DNA from: Pseudorasbora parva
Lineage: Eukaryota; Chordata; Actinopteri; Cypriniformes; Gobionidae
Direction of reading: 5' to 3'
Assembly: GCF_024679245.1 (NCBI RefSeq)
Contig: NC_090178.1
Location: 22,414,703-22,478,702, forward strand
DNA length: 64,000 nt
In this document: one piece after another, positions 1 to 12,652 of the stretch
Position numbering within the stretch: position 1 is the stretch's first letter
Layout: the number at the start of each line of letters is the position of its first letter
Program-made: the position numbers and the translations under genes
The notes under the pieces: generated by a model
Told to the model about the DNA's origin: nothing
Databases searched by the model: none
The model's input: the letters and a program-made list of their open reading frames with translations, nothing else

Positions 1-750
1 ATTAATGGATAATGGATCATTTAAAATGCATCACGACATATACAAACTATTGCCTCAGACAGGGACAGACGCTTACTTTTCTGTCTGCTATTTTATGTCC
101 TATAAATAAAGGCAAAAAGCCCCAAAATAATTTTAATAATAAAATAGATGAATAAATACAAAACAACTGATCTTCTGGGGTTTCTTTACTTTAGAAACAT
201 TAACCAAAGTAAAAGATGCTAATAAGTGTAGAACAGAAGAGAAAAATCTATTTAAAGCAGCCTACGGAAACAGACTAAGAGAAATACATAAGAGAGGATG
301 TGGAAAAAGAAATTCCAATGGAATAATTCATGCAAAATTGCTCATTAAATTGTGTGACTACATCACAATACTCCAGTGACTGTTGTTTTTCACATTGTGA
401 GAGGAAACAAAAAGACAAAACCCTGTGACACTGGGCCTAGGAAAACTTTTGTGTAAATATCACAAAAAACAAGTATTACAATATGTCACACTGCAGATAA
501 AAATGAATAAAAATACACTACATCTAAACTCTGTACAAAACAGTTTGAATAAAATCTCTCTCTTCACCATCCTGTTCTCTTACGCACAGTCCTGTTATTC
601 CATTCACACATAGCCTACTGTATGTATAAAACACACTTCCTTGGAAAAACACTATTGTCTTTTAAGCACTGGACAGTAATTGTTTCACAGGGTGACGCAT
701 GTAAAAGAATATTGCCATGATTCTGTGATATAGCTTGAGAATCCGGATGG
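1..750. other. Unannotated AT-rich DNA
   Basis: I see no gene, tandem repeat or recognisable transposon end in this stretch. The only open frames are short and have no recognisable protein motif. Confidence 0.5.
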
Positions 751-758
751 CAATTAGA

Positions 759-1733
759 TAGGGCTGGGGGAAAAAATGACAGGATGGATAATTGATTCTC
801 AGTTTTATGAACCGATATTGATTCTTAAATCCCAAGAATTGATTTGATTAGTCATCCTGTTTTCAGTTGATGAATGAACGTGACTTTGTAGAGCCGCTCC
901 CATCCAATAAAATACAATAATCTTTGTGCTTTTTTTACTTTTGATAAGATACAGTTTCTGATTTCAAATTAGATCTGTTTTATTATGAAAAAATAAACTA
1001 ACATACTGTTTTGCCGCTGTTTAATGTAATAGATCACAGAAGCGCAGTTTAGCTAAGAAGAAGCGGCAGCGTGGAACGCACGTGAACTGATCAGCTCCTC
1101 TGCTTTATTGCCAATTACATCGCAATATAAACATGAATGAACGTCACAGTATGTTAAAAGATTAGTACAACGCACTGCTATCTTTATCACGTTACATGTA
1201 ATCACTCAGCGGAAAGACTTTAAATAAAACAGCTTGAGAACAATGTCACGTAACAAGGTCCATAAACTTTAACTCAAGAAATTAGCATTTTTATAAATAT
1301 ACGCACCACATTATATAGGCTATTTATTATTTATTTTTGACGTTCTTCAATATTAATGCATGTTTGAATAAATCCGTCAAGTTTTTATGATTGCCACTTT
1401 GCCACCATTTAAATGTTTATATTTCAAAAAACAAATCGGAATAGAAATATGATTATGTAATTATAAAGTTAGCATTATAATTTTATTAAAATTATTATTT
1501 AAAAAACACACAATTAAGTGTAATTTATTTTTGTATTTAACTCAGTTAATGTTAACCTTCAATATCAGTAATGTTCCTGACTACCATGTATAGTTTACAG
1601 CATTAGTTAAGAATTTTTTTTCTCAAGAAAATTTGCCATGTACATCTGATAAATATCAAACTTGCAACTGAATCGAAAGCTTGTGAATGGAAATTGAATC
1701 AAATTGTGAAATGCGTGTCAGTACCCAGCCCTA
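759..1733. mobile_element. hAT-like non-autonomous DNA transposon
   Basis: The element begins TAGGGCTGGG and ends with the exact inverse, CCCAGCCCTA. The 8 bases on either side (751-758 caattaga, 1734-1741 aaattagg) agree at 6 of 8 positions, which fits a decayed 8-bp hAT target duplication. The interior of about 950 bases is AT-rich with no transposase frame, so it would depend on a transposase supplied elsewhere. Superfamily assignment rests on the ends and the duplication length only. Confidence 0.6.
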
Positions 1734-2066
1734 AAATTAGGTCATGTGAGAACAATGTGGAGTTATTTTATTCATAAAGATATCTAGACGAATCTAACGA
1801 GACCAATTTTATGATTTATGCAAAACATTTTTATGACACAATCGAATCGGCATGAGCTCAGGAATCAGAGGAAAAACGTTAGTTGCTAGGCCTTACAGAT
1901 CAAAAGTTTTTAGAATAAATTTGAGTGAAACTTTGGACAGGTGGTGGCGCTAGAGGGAATGAGTTAGAGACACCAAAATTGGTGTATTTAATGTTGGGAC
2001 TGTCCTCTATCAGAATGTCAAACCTTTACAACTTTCCCACAATGACAGAATAATAATAAAAACTCT

Positions 2067-2516
2067 ACACTCTTAGAAAAAAGTTTCTATCGGCGCTACG
2101 TATTTGGAACCCTTAAAAGGATATATATAGAAGTATAGTTGAGTATACTCCAAAGACCCTTTTATGCTAAAAGGGTTCTATAATGACAAGAAAGAACCCT
2201 TTTGGCACTTTAAAAGGGTTCTATATAGAACACTGCAAAAAAAAAAGCATTTCTTATCAAAGAAAAAAAAAGCATTTCTTATCTTGGCAAAAACTCTCTT
2301 AATTTTGAGTTATTTTTCCCCCACAATAAGACAATTACTTTTGCTTGTCTAGTAAATACTTCTTGTTTTAAGAATGTTTAGATGCTTGGACTAGAAACAA
2401 GACAAAAATACTAAGTAAGAAAAGCATTTTTTGGAGTGGATCTTTTAGGGGTTCCAACTACGTAGCGCCGATAGAACCTTTTAAGGTTCCATATAGAACC
2501 TTTTCTTCTAAGAGTA
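2067..2516. mobile_element. Inverted-repeat MITE (CACTCTTAGAA ends)
   Basis: The left end reads ACACTCTTAGAAAAAA and the right end TTCTTCTAAGAGTA, so the two are inverted copies. A second inner inverted pair (TATCGGCGCTACGTA near 2088 and TACGTAGCGCCGATA near 2459) confirms a foldback structure. AAGGGTTCTATA-type motifs recur inside. The middle (about 2238-2437) begins cactgcaaaaa and ends ttttttggagtg, which may be a smaller MITE nested inside. This type is common in cyprinid genomes; I do not assign a superfamily. Confidence 0.6.
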
Positions 2517-2519
2517 GGC

Positions 2520-3060
2520 CCTCAACACCCTCAACATATATAATAATAATAATAATCTATAGCCAATGCAATAGGAAAGTGTGAATACTGGCGGAAAAAA
2601 CAGTGTTTGAACTTATTATCAAGCACTCTCCAGTGTTAAAAAAATACCAACTTTTAGTGAAATTCCTGCATGCATATTCAGAGATGCTAATTTGGATGGG
2701 AATAAAAGAACCACGTGACCCTGGTGTTTTTCAATAAAACTGCAGGTAAATTTAGATCTTGGTTTGTGGGATAAAATGAATGAAATGCTGAAATGACAAA
2801 AATCCCTTGTAAAACAAATCACAATCCAAAGAGAATTACAGAGTAAAACATGAATTGCTCAATGCAAGCTTTGCATCTGCAACCCCATCAAACAATATCA
2901 GAGCGGGACTGTGATTGATCTTTTAAGGTTCAGAGTTTCACTTCCTGTGTTATTTCCTGCAAAGGCTTCTTAACATGTCTTCACGTAATGCAATATTCAT
3001 GCTGTTTCTGATACTGAGACATATGGACAGGCACACCACCTGTGTGTGTCACATGCAGAG
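2520..3060. other. Unannotated sequence
   Basis: Apart from a short (AAT)n run near 2540-2556 I see no repeat structure and no supported gene. Confidence 0.4.
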
Positions 3061-3062
3061 GG

Positions 3063-3075
3063 GTGTGTGTGCGCG

Positions 3076-3159
<84 letters not shown>
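3063..3159. repeat. (GT)n microsatellite
   Basis: Dinucleotide tract of about 97 bases with GC interruptions at its left end (GTGCGCGTGTGTGCG) and pure GT afterwards. It gives spurious Cys-Val or His-Thr repeat frames. Confidence 0.97.
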
Positions 3160-3160
<1 letters not shown>

Positions 3161-3734
3161 AATCAACACGCCACACACAAACAGGAATATGAGTTAGCCT
3201 TCGGTCACACAAACAAATCCAGTACATAAAACAAATGACATGAGAGTACCAGGCAGACATGTGGGAGGAAAGAAAGGGACCCAGGAAGAGAATGAATGAA
3301 AAAGAGAAAGCAGTCACATGCTAAAGCAGAGAGCCTCTTAACAACTCAGGCTGGCAGGAAAACAGATGGGCACAGAAACCCGCTTGCTTGCTTGCACCCC
3401 TGGTCGCATCACGCACACACATCGAGATGTGAGACGGGAGGGTAATTAACTTTCTTTGGCTGTTGCCGTCTGTTAGAGAAAAGCAAATTAAACCCCTACA
3501 GCATCTCCTTCATTCTATTCACAGTCCCTCCATCTTTCTCTCTACGCCTCCACCTCTGTCATCTCTCTTTCGAAATGTTTCGGTGAAGTTCTCCAATTTC
3601 AGACACACACTAGCATTATGGAGAAAAGAGAAAATGTCAACCGAGATCATGATATCTCTGTGAAAGCAACTGTCTACTTATGCACTTTTTAACATCAAAT
3701 ATACATTAAAAAAAAAAAACAGACAGATAGAACG

Positions 3735-3737
<3 letters not shown>
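3160..3737. other. Unannotated sequence
   Basis: Single-copy-looking DNA with no recognised transposon end. A polypyrimidine stretch lies at 3500-3570. No gene is supported. Confidence 0.4.

Positions 3738-3738
<1 letters not shown>

Positions 3739-3807
<69 letters not shown>
3739..3807. repeat. (AT)n microsatellite
   Basis: Pure alternating AT for nearly 70 bases, self-complementary and able to form a cruciform. It opens a 500-base block of simple repeats that continues with degenerate GACA/GAAA sequence. Confidence 0.95.
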
Positions 3808-4235
<428 letters not shown>

Positions 4236-4239
4236 GACT

Positions 4240-5215
4240 TCACAACCTCAGAGCCACATTTTTTTTAATTCATAAAAAATCCAATATGGAGTCTATGCTT
4301 GCTACAGTCAAGACTCCATTTGCACACTCGTTTCCTGCAGGTCTTGACTTCAGCGCGACATTGAATTATGCATATTAGATTAGACCATCCCAAACAGAAG
4401 CCGGATAAACTAATTACATGTTTGATGGCATTACAGTACGAATGGGTCATAAAAATCGAAAGAGCTACGCTTTATCAGATTTCAGCTCAACTAACATGCA
4501 CGCTAACTGCAGGAGCGCACATCCACGCTGCACTGAAGACCAGAGCACATGCAGCGTCCAAACGCTCTGGATGGGTACTATAGTAGTCATCTGAAACAGC
4601 TCTATTTTTGTCTGTCTGAAGTGTGCATATGATCCATGTGTGATGTGATTCATGTCTTTTTCAATGTGTATGCTTGTCAGTTCTGGTTAAATATGCATTG
4701 TGCACACTGAGGATCAACTCTCAGGAACACATGATCAAAATGCGTGTTATCTAGTTATTGGCCCTCTTTAGTAGGCAGGGCCGCAACTCGGTTTGGGACG
4801 GTCAGCTAGTTTATCTATGTTTTCTCCATTCATTTTACTTTAGCTTTACAAATTTTACTGGCAGTGCCTTGTAGGCAATGAATTCAGATATGCAACTTCT
4901 CAGAGATGAGTCTAGCATGCTAGCACACATCAGCAAGTTCAGTAGGGATTTTTAATTTTAGGATTAAATTACACACAGTTAACACTTCATTGTTTATAGT
5001 GCATTTCACAGGAGTGCAATTTCACTAACTTTGTTAGATATCTTTCTGAGGAACAAAGCTAGTTCAGTTATAGGAAGGTCAGAGCCATCAGAACCTGCTG
5101 ATTGTCTTGCATACCTTTCTGCCTACATCATGTTTTGAAATAAAATGTGTCTTGTTACTGTATCATTGACTTTGCATTTCAATAATGAAGAATGAGGAAT
5201 AACATTCTCAGTTGG
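4240..5215. other. Unannotated sequence
   Basis: No tandem repeat, transposon termini or supported coding sequence was recognised. Several short frames around 4265-4653 overlap on both strands and look like chance. Confidence 0.4.
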
Positions 5216-5219
5216 GGAC

Positions 5220-5422
5220 ACTTAAATTTCAACTATATTACTGATCTGCCCGCATTTACACTATATGATAATTGAATTAGCTGGATAACATCCCTGTTTT
5301 CTCCAGAGTGGCTGTACAGGCGAATCAAATTCTGTTTCATTATTTTCCTGTTAACACTGTGAAGCTGCTTTGAAACAATTGGACTTGTAAAAAGTGCTAT
5401 ATAAATAAAGGTGACTTGACTA
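5220..5422 (+). repeat. Cyprinid retroposon-like fragment with GCTATATAAATAAAGG tail
   Basis: The block at 5355-5422 reads GAAGCTGCTTTGAAACAATT, then a GTAAAAAGTGCTATATAAATAAAG-type tail and a short GTGACTTGACT repeat. I know this tail as a very common 3' end of interspersed repeats in carp and zebrafish. The upstream part appears continuous with it, but the 5' limit is uncertain. Confidence 0.45.
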
Positions 5423-5472
5423 ACATTGAATTGTATTTCATTTCTGGCACTGAATCAGAATTGAATCAGAAC

Positions 5473-6072
5473 TTAAAGGTCCCGTTCTTCGCGATTCCAT
5501 CTTTCAAACTTTAGTTAGTGTGTAATGTTGCTGTTAGAGCATAAATAATACCTGTAAAATTATAAAGCTCAAAATTCAATGCCAAGCGAGATATTTTATT
5601 TAACAGAAGTTCCCTTTCAAAGCCTTTAGCGAACGGCCGGTTTGGACTACAGCCCTGCACTTCCTTCAGGAACTAGAACCGTTTGTTGACTAACCCTCCG
5701 CCCACAAGAACACGCAAAATAGGGGGCGTGGTCTTGTTGCTCTCCCACGTGGAGAAGAGCGCGCATTCAGCGCTTGCATCTCCCCGTTATGGTAAGAGGC
5801 GGGACCTTTCCGGGCAAAGTGCGCTAAGCTGCTGTCCAATCACAACAGGGGAAGCGCTGGCCCAATCAGAACTCGTTACGTGTTTCTGAAGGAGGGACTT
5901 CATAGAACAAGGAAATCATCAGGCCGTTTTTAGGACAGAGAAAACAGCGCTGTACAGATAAGTCAATTGTGTGAAAAATACTGTTTTTTTACAAGCGAAA
6001 CATGAACTCATGTTATATTGCACACTGTAAATATAATCAAAGCTTCGAACACGCAAAAAATGGGACTTTTAA
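5473..6072. mobile_element. TTAA-flanked non-autonomous DNA transposon
   Basis: TTAA lies at both ends (5473-5476 and 6069-6072), and the adjoining termini are imperfect inverted copies (AGGTCCCGTTCTTCGCG against AAGTCCCATTTTTTGCG). A TTAA duplication is typical of piggyBac and Kolobok elements. The interior carries a block (TAATGTTGCTG followed by a TTCAATGC motif and a GAGATATT motif) shared with the element at 48939, so the two belong to one wider family. No transposase frame is present. Confidence 0.55.
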
Positions 6073-6324
6073 TCATTTTTCTTCCCTCCAGAATCAAACT
6101 AGTAATGCTTTGAACAAATACTCTATAGAACTGACATTGTATTTGGTACAACACTGTCAAGAATATATATCCAAACTGGTGCTGTCAAAATTAGCTAGTT
6201 AATGCATGGAATACAATAATCTATATTCTATATTTACAGTGCAGACTATTTAAAAACTTGATAATATTAACTACCTAAACGTTTTTTTTTAAAGCCTAAT
6301 AAATGTTGAAATGTTGATGGCTTT

Positions 6325-6480
6325 TAAAGGGGTGATGAATTGAGAAATCAACTTTCCCTTGAGCTCTTGATATATAAAAGGTCATGGTGATATAAGAATA
6401 TCCTCTAAGTTTCAGAGCTGAAATCTTCCTTGTTAGTCAAAGAAAAGCTTTTATAGACACCAGGCTCAGCAAATGGTCCT
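6325..6480. mobile_element. Fragment starting TTTTAAAGGGGTGATG
   Basis: The TTAAAGGGG start resembles the left end of the other TTAA-type elements here. No right end is seen before the next repeat begins, so it is probably truncated. Confidence 0.35.
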
Positions 6481-6489
6481 GTACAACGG

Positions 6490-6992
6490 TAACAGCAATG
6501 GTTAAAAAAAAACGGCAACCTCCCTCAGTCTCGAAGTCCCTCAGTCTCCCTCAGGCTCCAAAAAGGGAGCAGAATCGCATTGAGCTCCATGTTAAAATAC
6601 CCAACTTCACAGCAAGAAAAAAAACATGTACAGCCTGGTACAAATTATGGTTTTGGTCTATACGACTAATTTTGCAACTGTGATGACAACTATAGCCAAC
6701 ATTGGTGAATATTTTTATAACTCATTCGTTTACATTATATAAAGCCTTAAAGTTCTGCATTAATTAAGGGCGTGGCCTCTTTGAGTGACAGGTGGATTGC
6801 CGTATGTCTGCATTACGTCACCTCAGCTCCAGCCACATCCTGCCTCTTTGCCCATTGTCAGTTATACGGGAGTGACGCACGATGACTCGCTGCCCAGAAT
6901 GGCCACGGCCGACTTTGAGGCTTCAAAAACTCTCTTCGGAAACCTATGGGTGACGTCACGGACACTAAGTCCATATTTTTTTACAGTCTATG
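6490..6992. mobile_element. CATAGACTGT-family DNA transposon, right end intact
   Basis: It ends TTTTTTTACAGTCTATG at 6976-6992, the inverse of the CATAGACTGTAAAAAA start at 16811. The internal block (CTCCA, GAGCTCCATGTTAAAATA, CAGCCTGGTACAAATT, then a GGTTTTGGTCTA motif) recurs at 52,790-52,890. GACGTCA and GTGACGCAC motifs near the right end are typical of this fish repeat as I remember it. The left boundary is not clear. Confidence 0.55.
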
Positions 6993-6999
6993 TGTCTAA

Positions 7000-8010
7000 C
7001 CCATATTTGAAAGGCCTTCCACCTTAGATTTTTGTAATAGATTTTGCTCCAAAAATATTTTACATTTGAAAAATGTATCCTTCTCATACTCCTGTTTATA
7101 CGGTTTCTACGAAAGCTCTACATAGCAACAAACGCCACTACAGCACTTTCCCAAACACCTGTAGCACTTCAAACAATCGTTTTGCATAAATGAGGATGAA
7201 TGTATTTGTTGGGATATATGTGCAAAGTAGGCTGATGCTTCAATGACAATAGAGTGTGAAATATGAAATATGACTTTATTGAAATGCAAACTCTAAAACA
7301 CATTGTAAATAATAAATAAAATATATTTATATATAGAAATAATAATAAAAAAGGTTACCTTAGCAGCAAATCAGCATATTAAAATGATTTCTGACATTGC
7401 AGACTGGTGTCATGATCCCAGCCTGTGCTCCCCTGGTCTTGTGGACTTTTTATGTTATTTCCTGTTCTGTGTCGTGTTTTGTAGTCTTTTGTAGTTCTTG
7501 TTGATTAGTTCTTTAATTGTTCTCAGGTGTGTCTTGTCTGCCAATTACTAATGCTGCATTCCACGCAGGTTTTTGACCCTGTAAGTTAAGACTTCAAACC
7601 ATGACTCACAACTTTATAGCGCTCCAGGCAAAGGCACACCAAACTGCCTGAGTGTACGGAATTGCGGTAGCTAGATTTAAACAAAGCATGGCAGACCGTT
7701 TGGTGCTTATGCTCATTATTTACAATAATTTATTTCGCCAAAGGTAGATAGATATCATTTCTATCGCAACCATAGCATAAGGCAAGGGTAGCTGTTATAC
7801 CTTTTATTTTACGTTATTTGTATATCCATAGGGGCTGCCATTGTAGTTTCGCAGGCTATGTGAGTCACCTACTAATAAAGTATAAAAGACTTATATGGAC
7901 AGAATCCATTTCTGGGAGAGAGAAAGAAAGAGAAAGGTTTCCTGAAATTATATTTCATCAGATATTCAAGAGAGTTGTTAAAAATGTTCAAGATGTGTAA
8001 GTTCATGACT
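7000..8010. other. Unannotated sequence with a possible old repeat
   Basis: A T/G-rich stretch at 7408-7560 (CATGATCCCAGCCTG onward) reminded me of an interspersed repeat, but I could not define its ends. The rest shows no gene or repeat. Confidence 0.3.
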
Positions 8011-8015
8011 ATGTA

Positions 8016-8145
<130 letters not shown>

Positions 8146-8534
8146 GATAAAACATCAAAGAAAAAATCAGCAGGACGGAGCTGCCAGACTTAGTTTTATA
8201 ATTAACACAAAAGCGAGATGCAGTTCTGCATAATGAACTCTCTGTGAATGACAGCAAAAGAATCACGGCAGTTTAACAGACCCAGACCAGTTATCAGTGT
8301 GCTTCAGTCTCCTAATGACTCCTGCTGAGCACGTCCAGCTCCTGCTCTATAGAGACATTTAAGCCTGTGTAAAAACTTCTGCTATCAGCTTTGTGTGGGA
8401 GTCACTTCTGTCTGAAGCATCTGTCTCTGCTACTCATATTTGCTTTTTGTAGTTGAGATATTACACACTATGACAAGACACAAAAGAGTAACAAGGCAAA
8501 ATGCAGTGAGGCTACTAACTTTATATATATATAC

Positions 8535-8538
<4 letters not shown>

Positions 8539-8615
<77 letters not shown>
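8539..8615. repeat. (GA)n microsatellite
   Basis: Pure GA for 77 bases directly after a short (AT)n run. It produces spurious Arg-Glu and Leu-Ser frames. Confidence 0.97.
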
Positions 8616-8617
<2 letters not shown>

Positions 8618-8843
8618 TTAGCAGTAGAACATTTAAGCCATTTAAGCTGCGAGGTGGGGACTTGAAAATTAAAATTAAAACGTTAAATTTGTTGTTTTTG
8701 TAATGAGTATGTTTATTTGTGGGGTATATGTTGTGATTTTGTTTGTTACAGCTTGAGTGAGAATAAAGGCATGAAGATGTGAACTGGGTGAGTTTATACA
8801 AATGATACTTCCCTATTATTGGAAAAGTCCCAAAAGGGGGTTG

Positions 8844-8875
8844 GAGTCTGGCCTTTTAAAGAGGAGGCCAGACTC
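8844..8875. repeat. Short perfect hairpin
   Basis: GAGTCTGGCC at 8844-8853 is the exact inverse of GGCCAGACTC at 8866-8875, giving a 10-bp stem and 12-base loop. It may be part of an old repeat extending to about 9120. No function is implied. Confidence 0.5.
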
Positions 8876-9180
8876 AAGCAAGGGACTTGTTATCCAAGAC
8901 AAGGCAAGAGATCTACTGTAGTGCCTTGAGTGAACCCTAAACCGTTTGTATATTGTGGATACAATATTTATATATATATACTTGTTCGTTCATTTGTTTT
9001 GTTTTATATTTTTGTGACCACCTATATATATAAACCCTTCACCGTTGGACTAAATTATTTTGGCACTGTAAATAAATCTCACTTTGCACAGAAGTGCCAT
9101 TGCGGACTGAGCCATCAGTTTTCTTTACATCTTACAGACATTCACAATGTCCCCAAGCGAGCTGGTGGTAGCTCGCTTTA

Positions 9181-9181
<1 letters not shown>

Positions 9182-9226
<45 letters not shown>
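9182..9226. repeat. (CA)n microsatellite
   Basis: Pure CA tract of about 45 bases. Confidence 0.96.
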
Positions 9227-9230
<4 letters not shown>

Positions 9231-9591
9231 TGAGCATTTAAGTCTCATAAGTTCTTGTTTCATTTTGAGATGAAGATCACTGAAGTTAACATCATCATGA
9301 AGTAATGATGATTATGTAAGTGAGTCAAATACTGATTCAGTAACCGCTTTGACTGATTCAGAGAGTTCATTTAATGAAGGATTCGTCATAACAGATCCAA
9401 ATTGATTATTCCTGAATTTGTGAGACTTTCTGAATGATTCATTTAAAGAACCACATTTGTTTGGGTAATACTTGTTGCTAGGTACGTTTTGTTTGCTTGC
9501 GTGCAGCTCAATAGAAAGATGCATTCTTGCAATTATTCAGTGGCACAGTTCCTTTACAGATTCAATTATGACTGCAAGCTTACAACTCACA

Positions 9592-9943
<352 letters not shown>

Positions 9944-10662
9944 CTTAACCAAACATGATCTATATGCAGTATGAAAAATTTCCCATTTGTCCTGACATAG
10001 GGAACTAATGTCCTTAGATAAACATACAACTAAATCCCAAGTCAGCACTTCAGTAAAAACAGATGAAGAAAAAGAAGAAAAGGAGGAGGATGTAGTTGAA
10101 GAGATGGATGATTCTCACTTTCCCATAAATCCCACGTGTGTTTATGGGGATGGGTCTACCAGTAATGTAACACCATAACAGGATCCCTGTTTTAAGAGGT
10201 CTGCAGTATTACCCACAATGCAAGAATAGTGAACAACGTACCCGTCTAATTTCAGAAACCGGTAGTGAGAGGTGATGTCACTGACTCTGAGACAAAGTGT
10301 GAGTCTGCGAGGTGTGTGTGAGTGTAAGTGTGTCAAGAAGCTGGAAATAGACAGACATAGTGAACAGGAAACTCTCAAGGCTTCATGTTTCTATTCTCAG
10401 CTAAAAATGGTTTCCCACTTGTTGGGGTTTAAGAAATGATTATCAAAACAAGAGTAAAGTATGAGGAAACAATTACGATCTCACAGAGAAACTGAGGGAG
10501 GTCCATTTTAAGCCATTTACATCTGTATGTTGAATTTGGTATAGAAATCAGACCGAGATACAACCGTGGTTCCCCAAAGCCTGTGTTTGCAACTTCCTCT
10601 TCCTCTCACAGATGATTACATGCCACGAGCATAGGCTCTTTCAAACCAGCACAACTAACAAG

Positions 10663-11740
<1,078 letters not shown>

Positions 11741-11744
11741 ATAC

Positions 11745-11864
11745 CTGTTGAACTGATGTCAGAGTGGGTGAAGGAAGGCGTCTCGTATCCTACAGCGCAG
11801 GGGCTCCAGATGAGGGGAGGAGCTTGAGGTCCCGCCACAGAAACCCGTTACTCACGCATGCTCC
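11745..11864 (-). other. Candidate spliced exon, probably non-coding or UTR
   Basis: Read on the minus strand, a 120-base segment is preceded by a good acceptor (TTTGTTTGTTACAG) and followed by a good donor (CAACAG|GTATGC). It is richer in GC than the AT-rich DNA around it. All three frames contain a stop: one runs 24 codons before TAG, and another is open from just after a TAA near the 5' edge to the donor (34 codons, including the stretch PQAPPLIWSPC). An internal coding exon is therefore unlikely, but a 5' UTR exon or alternative exon is possible. I recognise no protein. Strong splice pairs also arise by chance. Confidence 0.25.
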
Positions 11865-11869
11865 CTGTA

Positions 11870-12650
11870 ACAAACAAAGTCAACTGTTAGAAGGATTACA
11901 CCGGCTAACATTAACACTACATTAACCATATTTATTAGTGATAAGTACACTATGCAGTGTAGAAGCTAAGCTGATTAATCGGCTGATATATTTAATACTT
12001 CAGCTAATATTTTTAATCCATTTAGTGGGATTTAAAGCCTGTGTGTACCATCTTAAATAAACCAGTTAAAATGATAAAATGAGCCAGCATTTAGCAAATA
12101 TATTTAAGGTACCCCATTGTGCCTGTCATCACCTAAACAAATCACACCCCACAAAAAATTGCACTTAATTTTTCTTTTGCAAGTTTTTACATATGGAATT
12201 ACATTTAACTTTGTTGAGTAATTTACGAGTTTAAGGTTACTTTCCACTACTCTGTTTCAAGAACATTTTACTGAATTAACTAAGCTATGCTTTACTTAAA
12301 ACATCCAAGTAATAAATACAGTAGCATAACTATAGAAGCAACATGGTACCCACACAAACACAGAGATCTAAGTACTTAGTACACGGTACACACAATAACA
12401 GTAACATTCAATGGACTATTTGTGAGTATGAGTGAGTCATTTGGAGTAGAAAATGAACTCCAGATGTCACAAAACAAGCAAGTGTCAGAAAAACAAATAT
12501 AAAGCAGTGTAAATTACAGTTGAAAAACAATGAAAAATGCAAACTTAATAATTATTCAGTGCATGATGGGATTACTTAATGATGAGTCAATGAGCATGAT
12601 GAGTTTTACTTAATTTTATAAAGTTCATATTTACACTTTCGTTTCTACAC
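11870..12650. other. Unannotated sequence
   Basis: No recognisable gene, tandem repeat or transposon terminus. Confidence 0.4.
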
Positions 12651-12652
12651 GC

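Noticed and set aside
7408..7560. Possible LINE or SINE segment (CATGATCCCAGCCTG onward)
   Set aside because: It felt familiar but no termini, tail or coding motif could be shown.
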